NCBI GenBank assembly: GCA_036266155.1
Contig: DATANR010000337.1
Coordinates: 1 to 15,637, forward strand
Source of the DNA: SIAJ01 sp036266155
Lineage (GTDB): Bacteria; Planctomycetota; Planctomycetia; Gemmatales; Gemmataceae
Direction: 5' to 3'
Length of the DNA: 15,637 nucleotides
Shown: positions 1 to 7,473 of the stretch, in pieces
Layout of the letters: each line of letters begins with the position of its first letter
Position numbering within the stretch: the stretch's first letter is position 1
Position numbers and translations under genes: made by a program
The notes under the pieces: model-generated
Seen by the model: the letters and a program-made list of their open reading frames with translations, nothing else
The model's database searches: none
What the model was told of the DNA's origin: nothing

Positions 1-1512
1 AGCGTCCCCGATCTCGCTCGCCTGACCACGCGTGCGAGCACGGGCCGGGCATCCCCCAGGGACCTTGCTGGAATTGCCGGCGCTTTGCGGCTCCTCCCCC
101 GGATCAAGGCCAAGGTCACCGGCCGACGGGCAGCGCTGCTCAACGAACTGAACGAACAGCTCGAGCTATGTCCCGATTTGCGTGCCCTGCTTGATTCGGC
201 GCTCGCCGACGAGCCGCCGACAACGGCAAAGGACGGCGGCGTCATCCGCGAAGGGTATAGCCTGGAGTTGGATGAACTACGCCGGCTCAATCGCGAGGGC
301 AAAGATTGGCTGGCCAAATATCAAGCACAGGAAGTCACGCGAACGGGGATCCCGACTCTGAAGGTCGGCTTCAATTCGGTTCACGGGTATTACATCGAAA
401 TCACGCACGCTCACCAGGCCAAGGTGCCGGCCGAATACACGCGCCGGCAAACATTGAAGAACGCGGAACGTTACGTCACCGCCGAACTGAAGCAGTACGA
501 AGAAAAAGTCCTGACGGCCCAGGATCGTGCCGTAGCTCTAGAAGTCGAGCTTTTCGAGAGCGTACGCAGTCAGGTCGCGGCTCAGACGCAGCGGATTCTC
601 AACACGGCCGACGCGCTGGCCGCACTCGACCTGTTGACGAGCCTTGCCGAGGTGGCGGCATCGCGTCGATTCGTTCGCCCCGTGCTGGCCGACGAGCCGA
701 TCCTTGAAATTCGCGAGGGCCGGCATCCCGTCCTCGATCAAACTTTGCCGCCCGGCACATTCGTTCCCAACGATGTGTTGCTGGGCGCCGACACCGGTCG
801 CTTCTGGCTCATCACCGGACCCAACATGGCGGGCAAATCGGTTCTGATCAAACAAACGGCATTGATCGCCCTAATGGCCCACATGGGGAGTTATGTTCCG
901 GCGCAATCGGCGAAGATCGGCTTGATCGACCGCATCTTTACGCGCGTCGGCGCATCCGACGAACTGGCTCGCGGCCACAGCACATTTATGGTGGAGATGA
1001 CGGAAGCGGCGAACATTCTGAACAACGCCACAGCCAAGAGCCTCGTGATTCTCGATGAAATTGGGCGTGGAACGAGCACCGATGACGGTGTTTCTCTGGC
1101 GTGGGCGATTACAGAATATTTGCACGACAAGGCAACCTGTCGCGCGATGTTCGCGACGCACTATCACGAACTGGCACAGCTTGCCGAATCATTGCCGCAC
1201 CTGCGCAATTACAATGTGCTGGTGCGCGAGATCGACAACGACATCGTGTTCCTTCATAAGATCGCGCCGGGAAGTGCCGAGCGCAGCTATGGCATTCACG
1301 TCGCGCGCCTCGCCGGCGTGCCCAGGCCCGTCCTCGACCGTGCGACCACGATTCTGACAGAACTCGAAGCACGGCATCAGTTGCCGGAAGCCCAGCGCCG
1401 ACCGGTAGTTGATCCGCCGGAGCGGCAGCGCAAACGCTCGCCGCGCCAGATTGCGGGGCCGAATCTCTTTGAAAGTGAAGCAGAAAAGGAGCCCGAGGTC
1501 GGCATTAGTTAG
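1..1512 (+). CDS. mutS: DNA mismatch repair ATPase MutS, 5'-truncated by window edge
   Basis: MutS recognises base mismatches and small loops as a dimer and, in its ATP form, recruits MutL. The reading frame is open from base 1, giving 503 residues of the C-terminal part; the N-terminal mismatch-binding domain lies outside the window. The TTG at 85 is inside the gene and is not its start. Visible in order are the core/lever region with the conserved stretch GYYIEITHAH, the Walker A motif GPNMAGKS (residues 273-280 of the visible part), the STFMVEM signature, Walker B with D352/E353 in LDEIGRGTSTDDG, and the FATHYHEL motif. A polar tail follows. The residue after Walker A is Val (GKSV), where MutS proteins usually have Thr. 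The stop overlaps the convergent protease gene by 8 bp. The family assignment is certain. Confidence 0.98.
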   Translation, partial: SVPDLARLTTRASTGRASPRDLAGIAGALRLLPRIKAKVTGRRAALLNELNEQLELCPDLRALLDSALADEPPTTAKDGGVIREGYSLELDELRRLNREGKDWLAKYQAQEVTRTGIPTLKVGFNSVHGYYIEITHAHQAKVPAEYTRRQTLKNAERYVTAELKQYEEKVLTAQDRAVALEVELFESVRSQVAAQTQRILNTADALAALDLLTSLAEVAASRRFVRPVLADEPILEIREGRHPVLDQTLPPGTFVPNDVLLGADTGRFWLITGPNMAGKSVLIKQTALIALMAHMGSYVPAQSAKIGLIDRIFTRVGASDELARGHSTFMVEMTEAANILNNATAKSLVILDEIGRGTSTDDGVSLAWAITEYLHDKATCRAMFATHYHELAQLAESLPHLRNYNVLVREIDNDIVFLHKIAPGSAERSYGIHVARLAGVPRPVLDRATTILTELEARHQLPEAQRRPVVDPPERQRKRSPRQIAGPNLFESEAEKEPEVGIS

Positions 1513-2308
1513 TCGGCGTTGCGACCACAATGTCATAAACGACATGAGCGCCGATCGCGACGCCGAGACCGCGGAGCCAGTACAGAACGGCACAATAAAG
1601 TCCGATGAGCACGCGTGTCAAAAACACACTCGGGACGAACGGATCGGTTTGCACAAAGTGATGTGCAAGAGCGAACACGGCTGACGACACAATCATCGCC
1701 ATCGGAATCGCGGCAACGCGTGGAACCAATGCCGTGCGCAGCAGCCACGCGAGCCAGGCAAAGCCGATCAGGCGAAAGATCACTTCTTCGTAGATGCCGA
1801 CGCCAAGATAGGAAATCAATTTGGGGTTCGGTCCACCGACGGCCGCGGTGGTAAGCCCGATGTGGTCGAAAATTATCGGGGCGTTCAAACAGACAGTCCA
1901 GAGCACCAAGCCGAAGAGCATGCTTTCGAGGCAAATGCCAAAAACGCACGTAAAGAGTCGTTCTGGACGTTCGCGCCATCGCCACATGGTGCCGACAAGC
2001 AACAATCCGACGATAATTGCAGGCAAAATGACGGGCGGCCAACCACCGGCATCGGCAAGCCACTGCCGCAGCCAGAGTTCAACGCCGGCACGCAATGGTT
2101 CGTCCGGCGTCTTCAACCGAGCGACGCCGACCTCGTAGGCGGCCAGCAGCAGGGTCACAACGATCAGGCACGGCCAGAAGTGTCGAACGCCCGCAAGGTA
2201 TCCAGTTCGATCGTAATCGACGTACGGGTCGCGAGAAAACCAGGGTCGCCTGGGTCGATGCCAAGGTCGATGCCAAGGGTGATCCCGGTGGCCGTACGTC
2301 AAACCCAT
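1505..2308 (-). CDS. CPBP/Rce1-like intramembrane metalloprotease
   Basis: A 267-residue integral membrane protein of the CPBP (CAAX protease and bacteriocin-processing) family, which are glutamate/histidine-dependent peptidases buried in the membrane. The three family motifs are present and intact: EEVIFR (E174, E175, R179), FALAH (F222, H226) and HVVYD (H255, D259). Several hydrophobic segments are visible, around residues 45-62, 91-107, 130-150, 165-190, 203-225 and 230-260. The first 20 residues are unusual for a membrane protein, being rich in His, Pro, Trp and Arg and containing PWHR twice. The ATG start lies inside the end of the upstream HD-GYP gene (10-bp overlap), so translation is probably coupled. 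The substrate is unknown; bacterial relatives act in bacteriocin immunity, maturation or envelope functions. The family call is firm, the role open. Confidence 0.87.
   Translation of the reverse strand: MGLTYGHRDHPWHRPWHRPRRPWFSRDPYVDYDRTGYLAGVRHFWPCLIVVTLLLAAYEVGVARLKTPDEPLRAGVELWLRQWLADAGGWPPVILPAIIVGLLLVGTMWRWRERPERLFTCVFGICLESMLFGLVLWTVCLNAPIIFDHIGLTTAAVGGPNPKLISYLGVGIYEEVIFRLIGFAWLAWLLRTALVPRVAAIPMAMIVSSAVFALAHHFVQTDPFVPSVFLTRVLIGLYCAVLYWLRGLGVAIGAHVVYDIVVATPTN
2253..2276 (-). repeat. 12-bp perfect tandem duplication inside the CPBP gene
   Basis: The 12-mer ggtcgatgccaa occurs twice back to back. On the coding strand it produces the protein repeat PWHR-PWHR near the N terminus of the CPBP protease. 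Being a multiple of three it keeps the frame. It looks like a recent slippage duplication. Confidence 0.9.
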
Positions 2309-3771
2309 TCCGGATAACTCCTGCCCAGTCGCTTGAGTCGGTCCATCGGCGTCAGCGTGCGAACGACGGATCTGTTGCTGGCACTGGCGAGGTCGACGAA
2401 TCTCGGACTGGGAAAGGCATGCCCTTCCCCGTCGGTGAGCATCGCCACCATTGGTTTTGCCGCATTATGTACGGCAACGCGTGGATCGTGCGGGGCAAGC
2501 ACCACCGCCGTCGTGCCATCCGCCAGTTCAACCACGGTCCCCGCGGGATACAAACCAAGGCCGAGAAGCGTCTCCGCCGCATAACGATCCAACTTACCCT
2601 CCTCCATGAGCAGCATGACGTCGGTCAACGCCGCTCGCGGATCGTGGGCTAACCGGTGCGGTCGGGGCGCACACAGCGCGGCATAGACGTCGGCCACCGA
2701 GAGCAGACGAGCCAATGGCGACAGTTGTTCGCCCGCGATCGACCGCGGATAGCCTGTGCCGTCCAAGCGTTCGTGATGCTGCTCCACCGCCTCCGCCATG
2801 GCGCTCATCCCAGGCAAGGCGGTCATGATCCGCTCCGCCCCGGCCCGTGCGTGATCCTGCATTTCTTTCCGTTCAGCCACATCCCATGATCCAGGCTTGC
2901 CGAGAGCGGCCACGGGCACCCGCAACATGCCGACGTCGTGAATCAGTCCTGCCAGGACAATCTCGTGTGCCCGGTCTTGCCACGTGCGGTTCGAACGAAC
3001 GACCCTCGCCAAGACCGTCGCGCAGTTTAGCCCATGGCACGCGACGAACCGGCTAGGTGCGGGATAACTCGGACCTCCGAGATACGCTTGCTTCGACACA
3101 GGCTCCGCCGTCAAAAACCGCAAGGGCCGGCCCGGACCTTCTCCCAGCAATTCATCGGCGAGTGCGTCAATCGCTGCCGGCGCAACTGGTCCATTACTCG
3201 AATCCATCGCCACCAAGAACCGGGCCAACCGATCAATTCGACTTTCGTCGATTCGCCGACCCTCTACGGCCGCGGTCATGAGGTCAAAGCGTCGTCGGGC
3301 CGCGTCAATCATTCCTTCCAATCCCTCGCACAGTCGTGCTTGTTCGCTCGGGACCTCGGGGAACGTGACCGCATAGCGTACCGCCGCTTCCGCAAGCGCT
3401 GCCGTCTCGCGAAAATGGACTGCTAACGGATCCGCGTCCTCGCTGGACGCGGACTGATGAGGCGGACCAGCAAGCAACGGCTCATCCACGAGAGCCCGCA
3501 AGCGTGCCACAAGCCCGTGGGCGTCCGTCAATAACCTTCGCGCTCGATTCGACAGTGCCGGCGGCGTCGAGACCGACGTTTCACCGAGCTTCTGCAAGGA
3601 GGAGGCAAGCATCGCCTGCGTCCTCGAACCGCTCTCGATTGCGTCGGTTGCCACGCTCGGTTTGGCGGCGACCGTCGGCTCTGGCTCCGCACCCGGCGTC
3701 AGACGGGGCATCGCTTCCAGACGTTTGCGAAACTCGGCGATGCGGCTCAAGAGAGCACGGGTGTCAGTCAC
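2299..3771 (-). CDS. HD-GYP-type metal-dependent phosphohydrolase
   Basis: A 490-residue soluble protein. The N-terminal half (about 1-240) has no recognisable domain: it has a polar, Pro/Ala-rich stretch at 25-75 followed by helical-looking sequence. The C-terminal half carries an HD-GYP phosphodiesterase domain, the class that hydrolyses cyclic di-GMP or related cyclic dinucleotides. The metal-ligand set can be traced: H246, H278-D279 (HDVG), H307, H332-H333 and D361, with the signature HHERLDGTGYP at 332-342. The usual Lys of HDxGK is Met (HDVGM). About 130 residues follow the domain, an uncharacterised tail. The start is GTG, preceded by GGGAGCG seven bases upstream. It is divergent from the response regulator gene and overlaps the protease gene downstream. 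Whether the substrate is really c-di-GMP cannot be told from sequence. Confidence 0.88.
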   Translation of the reverse strand: MTDTRALLSRIAEFRKRLEAMPRLTPGAEPEPTVAAKPSVATDAIESGSRTQAMLASSLQKLGETSVSTPPALSNRARRLLTDAHGLVARLRALVDEPLLAGPPHQSASSEDADPLAVHFRETAALAEAAVRYAVTFPEVPSEQARLCEGLEGMIDAARRRFDLMTAAVEGRRIDESRIDRLARFLVAMDSSNGPVAPAAIDALADELLGEGPGRPLRFLTAEPVSKQAYLGGPSYPAPSRFVACHGLNCATVLARVVRSNRTWQDRAHEIVLAGLIHDVGMLRVPVAALGKPGSWDVAERKEMQDHARAGAERIMTALPGMSAMAEAVEQHHERLDGTGYPRSIAGEQLSPLARLLSVADVYAALCAPRPHRLAHDPRAALTDVMLLMEEGKLDRYAAETLLGLGLYPAGTVVELADGTTAVVLAPHDPRVAVHNAAKPMVAMLTDGEGHAFPSPRFVDLASASNRSVVRTLTPMDRLKRLGRSYPEWV

Positions 3772-3899
3772 GTTATTCGCTCCCGGCGAGGCGACATTTC
3801 TCCTTGCTTACCATCGGAACGTCAATTTGCCGAACTTGACCGTTGTTCTGGCCTTGCCGACTTTACCGATAGAAGCGGGGAAAGCCGTGGCGGGCGTCC

Positions 3900-3928
3900 A
3901 TGTCAACGAGGCGTCGTCCCGGTAAAAT
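3900..3928 (+). promoter_or_regulatory. Candidate sigma-70-type promoter for the response regulator-mutL pair
   Basis: ATGTCA (4 of 6 matches to the -35 consensus) is separated by exactly 17 bp from TAAAAT (5 of 6 to the -10 consensus). Transcription would begin near 3935, leaving a leader of about 50 bases before the ATG at 3987. This argues against the in-frame starts at 3900 and 3927, which would lie within the promoter. Planctomycete promoter preferences are poorly known to me, so this is a candidate only. Confidence 0.4.
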
Positions 3929-3986
3929 GCCAAAACCTTGCGGGCCTAGGCCGCAGGTGACCTTGAGGCACCGTCAGATTTCCACC

Positions 3987-5498
3987 ATGAAGGTAGACAC
4001 GACCGACCCGGCCGAGGACCAGCTCCGCGTCCTGGTGATCGACGACGAACGCGATCATGCCGAAACGGTGGCCGAGATCCTTGAAGCCGGCGGCTATTCC
4101 TGCGCGGTTGCAACCAGCGGCAAGGAAGGGGCCCGACGCATCCAGTCCGAGGAATTCGACCTCGTGCTGACGGACCTGCGCATGGGCGATCTGGATGGAT
4201 TGGCCATTGTTCGACTCGTCAAAGAACATGGCGACACACTCGTCATGGTGATCAGCGGTTCGAGCGATGTAAAGAAAGCCGTCCAGGCGCTTCAAGAAGG
4301 GGCATCGCACTACATTCTCAAGCCGGTGGACAAGGACGAACTCCTTGCCGTCGTCAACAAGTCGGCTGATGAGTTGCGCCGTCTCCGAACGATCCGCGAA
4401 TTACATAAACAGCTCGATGAACGCTTTGGCTTCGAGGGTCTGATCGGCACCAGTCCGAAAATGCGTGAGTTGATCGAACGCGTCAAGGCGTTCGCGCCCA
4501 CGAAAGCGACCGTTCTGATTCTGGGCGAAAACGGGACGGGCAAAGAATTGGTGGCCAAAGCAATCCACACGAACAGCCCACGAAAGAACAGACCGTTCGT
4601 GGCGATGAACTGTGCGGCCCTCAATGAGAACTTGCTCGACGACGAAATGTTTGGCCACGAGGCGGGCGCTTTCACCGGGGCCGAAAAACTACGCAAGGGC
4701 AAGTTCGAGTACGCGAACGGCGGCACCTTGTTTCTCGACGAGATCGGCGACATGCCGGCGGCCTTGCAGGCGAAATTGCTGCGTGTCCTCGAAAATGGCG
4801 AGGTGACGCGCATTGGGTCCAATGAAATCATCAAGGTCGACGTTCGGCTCGTGGCCGCGACGAATCGCGACCTCGAACAGATGATCAAGGATGGCAAATT
4901 TCGCCAGGACCTCTACTACCGGCTCCGTGTTGGCTTGGTTCGAATTCCACCGCTGCGCGAACGCGGTAAAGACGTCGTTCTGCTGGCCACCCACTTTCTC
5001 GAAGAGTTTGCCCGGCGTCACGGCAAGAAGGCGCCCAAGGTCGCCAACACAGTCTGGAACGCGTTCAAGTCCTATTCGTGGCCCGGCAATGTACGCGAGT
5101 TGCGCAATCAACTCGAGAGCATGGTGATTCAGGACCTTGATGGCGTTCTCGATCAGAATGACCTACCGGACAACGATGCACTGAGCGCGGCGAGCGAAGT
5201 CGCCGCCAGCGGTCTCGATCATCTGATCGGCCGCCCCTTGTCCGAGGTCGAGCGGCACTATTCGGAAAAAGCCCTCGAACTCACCGGCGGCAATCGCGAG
5301 GAGGCGGCACGCATCCTCGGCATCGGTGCACGCACTCTCTATCGCCAGATTCAGGAGTGGAAGGTTCAGGACCGGATCAAGGAAGCCCTCGCCGAAGCGA
5401 ACGGCGACCTATCCAGGGCCGCCAAACTTCTCGACATGACCGAGAGCGCACTGGAAAAGAAACTGAGACGCACCGGGCAGGCTGTCGACGACGAGTAA
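3987..5498 (+). CDS. NtrC-family sigma-54-dependent response regulator with tandem Fis-type HTH
   Basis: A 503-residue transcription activator that would be phosphorylated by a histidine kinase and open promoters held by sigma-54 RNA polymerase. The receiver domain (about 13-125) has the acidic pair D19/D20, phosphoacceptor D63 and the Lys of YILKPVD. The AAA+ domain (about 155-390) has Walker A GENGTGKE at 180-187, an intact sigma-54 contact loop GAFTGA at 227-232, and Walker B D251/E252. A Fis-type helix-turn-helix at 419-458 (GGNREEAARILGIGARTLYR) is followed at once by a second motif of the same design at 462-497 (NGDLSRAAKLLDMTESALEK). The frame is open further upstream, but ATG 3987 sits just before the receiver domain and downstream of the promoter candidate. 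No partner kinase lies in the window, so the regulon is unknown. mutL follows 20 bp later. Confidence 0.93.
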   Translation: MKVDTTDPAEDQLRVLVIDDERDHAETVAEILEAGGYSCAVATSGKEGARRIQSEEFDLVLTDLRMGDLDGLAIVRLVKEHGDTLVMVISGSSDVKKAVQALQEGASHYILKPVDKDELLAVVNKSADELRRLRTIRELHKQLDERFGFEGLIGTSPKMRELIERVKAFAPTKATVLILGENGTGKELVAKAIHTNSPRKNRPFVAMNCAALNENLLDDEMFGHEAGAFTGAEKLRKGKFEYANGGTLFLDEIGDMPAALQAKLLRVLENGEVTRIGSNEIIKVDVRLVAATNRDLEQMIKDGKFRQDLYYRLRVGLVRIPPLRERGKDVVLLATHFLEEFARRHGKKAPKVANTVWNAFKSYSWPGNVRELRNQLESMVIQDLDGVLDQNDLPDNDALSAASEVAASGLDHLIGRPLSEVERHYSEKALELTGGNREEAARILGIGARTLYRQIQEWKVQDRIKEALAEANGDLSRAAKLLDMTESALEKKLRRTGQAVDDE

Positions 5499-5518
5499 CC
5501 ATCCCGCTTCGGTCATTC

Positions 5519-7282
5519 ATGCCAAGAATCCATCAGCTACCGACGTCGGTCATCACCAAGATTGCTGCCGGCGAGGTCATTGAACGGCCAGCCAGCGTCG
5601 TCAAGGAACTGCTCGAAAACTCGATCGATGCCGGGGCGACGCGAATAGACATCGAACTGGAACAAGGCGGCGGCGAGCTGATCCGCGTCGTTGACGATGG
5701 CCACGGCATCGACCCGGCGGATTTGCCACTCGTCTTCGCCAGCCATGCGACCAGCAAGCTGAACGATGCGGACGATCTGTTCCGCATCGGCACGCTCGGC
5801 TTCCGCGGCGAAGCGATGGCCTCAATCGGCGGCGTGGCGCATGTCGCCGTCCAATCACGCACGCCACAAGCGCCCGAGGGCTGCGAACTTATTTGCGATG
5901 GCGGCGTCATCGGGCCAGTTCGGCCGTGGAATGGCGCTGCGGGCACGCGCGTCGAAGTGCGGCGGCTTTTTTTCAACACGCCGGTGCGCAAGAAGTTCAT
6001 GCGGACCATTCCAACCGAACTCAGCCATGTTGTGGAAACGGTCACGCGGCTCACCTTGGCCAATCCCACCCTGCATGTAGTCCTGAGGCACAACGGCCGG
6101 CTGGTCCACGAGATACCACGCGAAGCAGACTTGCTCGATCGCATTGGCTTGTTCTTTGGCAAGGAAATCCGGGCCGCGTTGATCGAGGTGCGCAGCGATC
6201 ACGGTCCGGTGTCGCTTTTCGGCTTCGTGGCGGACCCTGCTTGCGATCGGGGCAATGCCAGGTTGCAGTATCTGTTCGTCAACGGTCGATGCGTTCGCGA
6301 CCGCAGCCTGGGTCATGCTCTGCAGGAAGGCTTTCGTGGTTTGCTGATGTCCGGCCGGTATGCCGTTGGCTTTCTGTTCCTGCAATTGCCGCCGGATCAG
6401 GTCGACGTCAACGTCCATCCCACGAAATCCGAGGTCCGCTTCCGCGACTCGCAAAGCCTCTATCACCTCGTCCGCGCCGGCGTGAAGCGCGCGCTGGCCA
6501 GCAAGAATCTCGTCCCCCGCTTGCAGGCGCCGGATTCCCCGCCAGAACCGCGAGACTACCCGCCCATCGATTTGCCGCCCGCGAGCATGTTTGCTCCCGC
6601 GGCAAACCCATTGCCGGAACCGCGCGTTCTGAACCCGGCTCCTGCGGCTGAATCTCAAGTATCGCAGTCACACGAAACCCCGGCGTCGCCGACAGCGATC
6701 ACACCGGAGCCGATCATCCGTGCCATGCAGATCCAGGACGCGTACCTGGTCGTGGAGACGCGCGACGGCATGGTCGTCATCGATCAGCACGCTCTGCACG
6801 AGCGCATCCTTTACGAACAACTCCGCCGCCGGATGCGCGAGGGCAAGCTCGAAGTTCAACGACTGTTGATACCGGAGCCCGTTGAACTGACCATGGAACA
6901 GGCGGCGTTGATAATGGAGTCCCGCGCTCAACTGGCCGAGCTTGGGCTCGAGGTCGAAGATTTCGGCAGCGGGACCGTTGCGGTGTCCAGCTTTCCCGCC
7001 CTGCTTGGCCGCCTACCGGTTGGTCAGATTTTTCAGAGTGTCGTCGATGTGCTAACAACCAAGGATCGGCCGCCAACGCGCGATCAACTCTTCGACCACC
7101 TGCTCGCGACGATGGCATGCAAGGCCGCAGTCAAGGCCGGCGATCGGCTGTCGGCCGAGGAAATTGACTACTTGATGCGTCTGCGACCGACGGCCGAGGA
7201 TTCACACCACTGCCCGCATGGCCGGCCAACATCGCTCGTCTTCAGTCGTCACGAGTTGGACAAACAGTTCAAGCGAATCTGA
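5519..7282 (+). CDS. mutL: DNA mismatch repair protein MutL, endonuclease-active type
   Basis: MutL couples MutS mismatch recognition to strand cutting and excision. The product is 587 residues. The N-terminal GHKL ATPase shows catalytic E33 in LLENSIDAG, the DDGHGI motif, ATSK and GFRGEA. A Pro/Ala-rich linker spans about 340-400. The C-terminal domain keeps the metal-dependent nicking endonuclease motif DQHALHERILYE (422-433, the DQHA(X)2E(X)4E pattern), the ACKAAVKAG motif (C534) and CPHGRP (565-570), all absent from E. coli-type MutL. QRLLIP at 447-452 fits a beta-clamp binding motif. This implies methyl-independent repair. ATG 5519 begins the conserved N terminus MPRIHQLP; the frame is open upstream into the regulator gene, but that part is the regulator read in another frame. 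No Shine-Dalgarno is evident, so expression may depend on coupling to the upstream gene. Confidence 0.97.
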   Translation: MPRIHQLPTSVITKIAAGEVIERPASVVKELLENSIDAGATRIDIELEQGGGELIRVVDDGHGIDPADLPLVFASHATSKLNDADDLFRIGTLGFRGEAMASIGGVAHVAVQSRTPQAPEGCELICDGGVIGPVRPWNGAAGTRVEVRRLFFNTPVRKKFMRTIPTELSHVVETVTRLTLANPTLHVVLRHNGRLVHEIPREADLLDRIGLFFGKEIRAALIEVRSDHGPVSLFGFVADPACDRGNARLQYLFVNGRCVRDRSLGHALQEGFRGLLMSGRYAVGFLFLQLPPDQVDVNVHPTKSEVRFRDSQSLYHLVRAGVKRALASKNLVPRLQAPDSPPEPRDYPPIDLPPASMFAPAANPLPEPRVLNPAPAAESQVSQSHETPASPTAITPEPIIRAMQIQDAYLVVETRDGMVVIDQHALHERILYEQLRRRMREGKLEVQRLLIPEPVELTMEQAALIMESRAQLAELGLEVEDFGSGTVAVSSFPALLGRLPVGQIFQSVVDVLTTKDRPPTRDQLFDHLLATMACKAAVKAGDRLSAEEIDYLMRLRPTAEDSHHCPHGRPTSLVFSRHELDKQFKRI

Positions 7283-7290
7283 TTGCGTTT

Positions 7291-7355
7291 CAAAGGGCGC
7301 CAATCAAAGAGCGCCACGAAGAGCGCCAGTGGTTATAGGGGCTGGCGCTCTTTGA
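7291..7355. terminator. Hairpin array between convergent mutL and malQ (possible terminator)
   Basis: Three near-copies of caaagagcgcca (7291-7302 with one change, 7305-7316, and a shorter one at 7319-7328) are followed by one inverted copy at 7342-7355. The inverted arm can pair perfectly with 7304-7316 (13 bp) or with 7319-7329 (11 bp, 12-base loop), so the two stems exclude each other. It begins 8 bases after the mutL stop. No strong T-run follows on either strand, so a classical intrinsic terminator is not proven. Nothing else is seen in 7356-7473. Confidence 0.5.
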
Positions 7356-7473
7356 CCTTCACGATTGACGGATCATGCCTGCGCGAAATATCTTGCGTCG
7401 AAAACAAGGTTCGGAAAAGTGGCGCCGGAAGTGTGCCAAAAACTGGTAGAGGTTGCCGCGCTCTCAAGTGTCG

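Noticed and set aside
85..87. TTG as the start of mutS
   Set aside because: The frame is open to base 1 and the residues before it match MutS core sequence, so the gene is only cut by the window edge.
3768..3797. Nine-codon leader ORF before the HD-GYP gene ending in a GTGA overlap
   Set aside because: AAGGAG is only two bases from its ATG, too close for normal initiation, and the peptide has no feature; probably chance, though the overlap is neat.
3836..3864. TTGACC with 17-bp spacing as an alternative promoter
   Set aside because: The -10 position reads GACTTT, only two matches to consensus.
3900..3986. Longer response regulator starting at 3900 or 3927
   Set aside because: The added residues are not receiver-like and the region holds the best promoter candidate.
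5357..5518. N-terminal extension of MutL by 54 residues
   Set aside because: The extra residues are the end of the response regulator read in another frame; MutL homology begins at ATG 5519.
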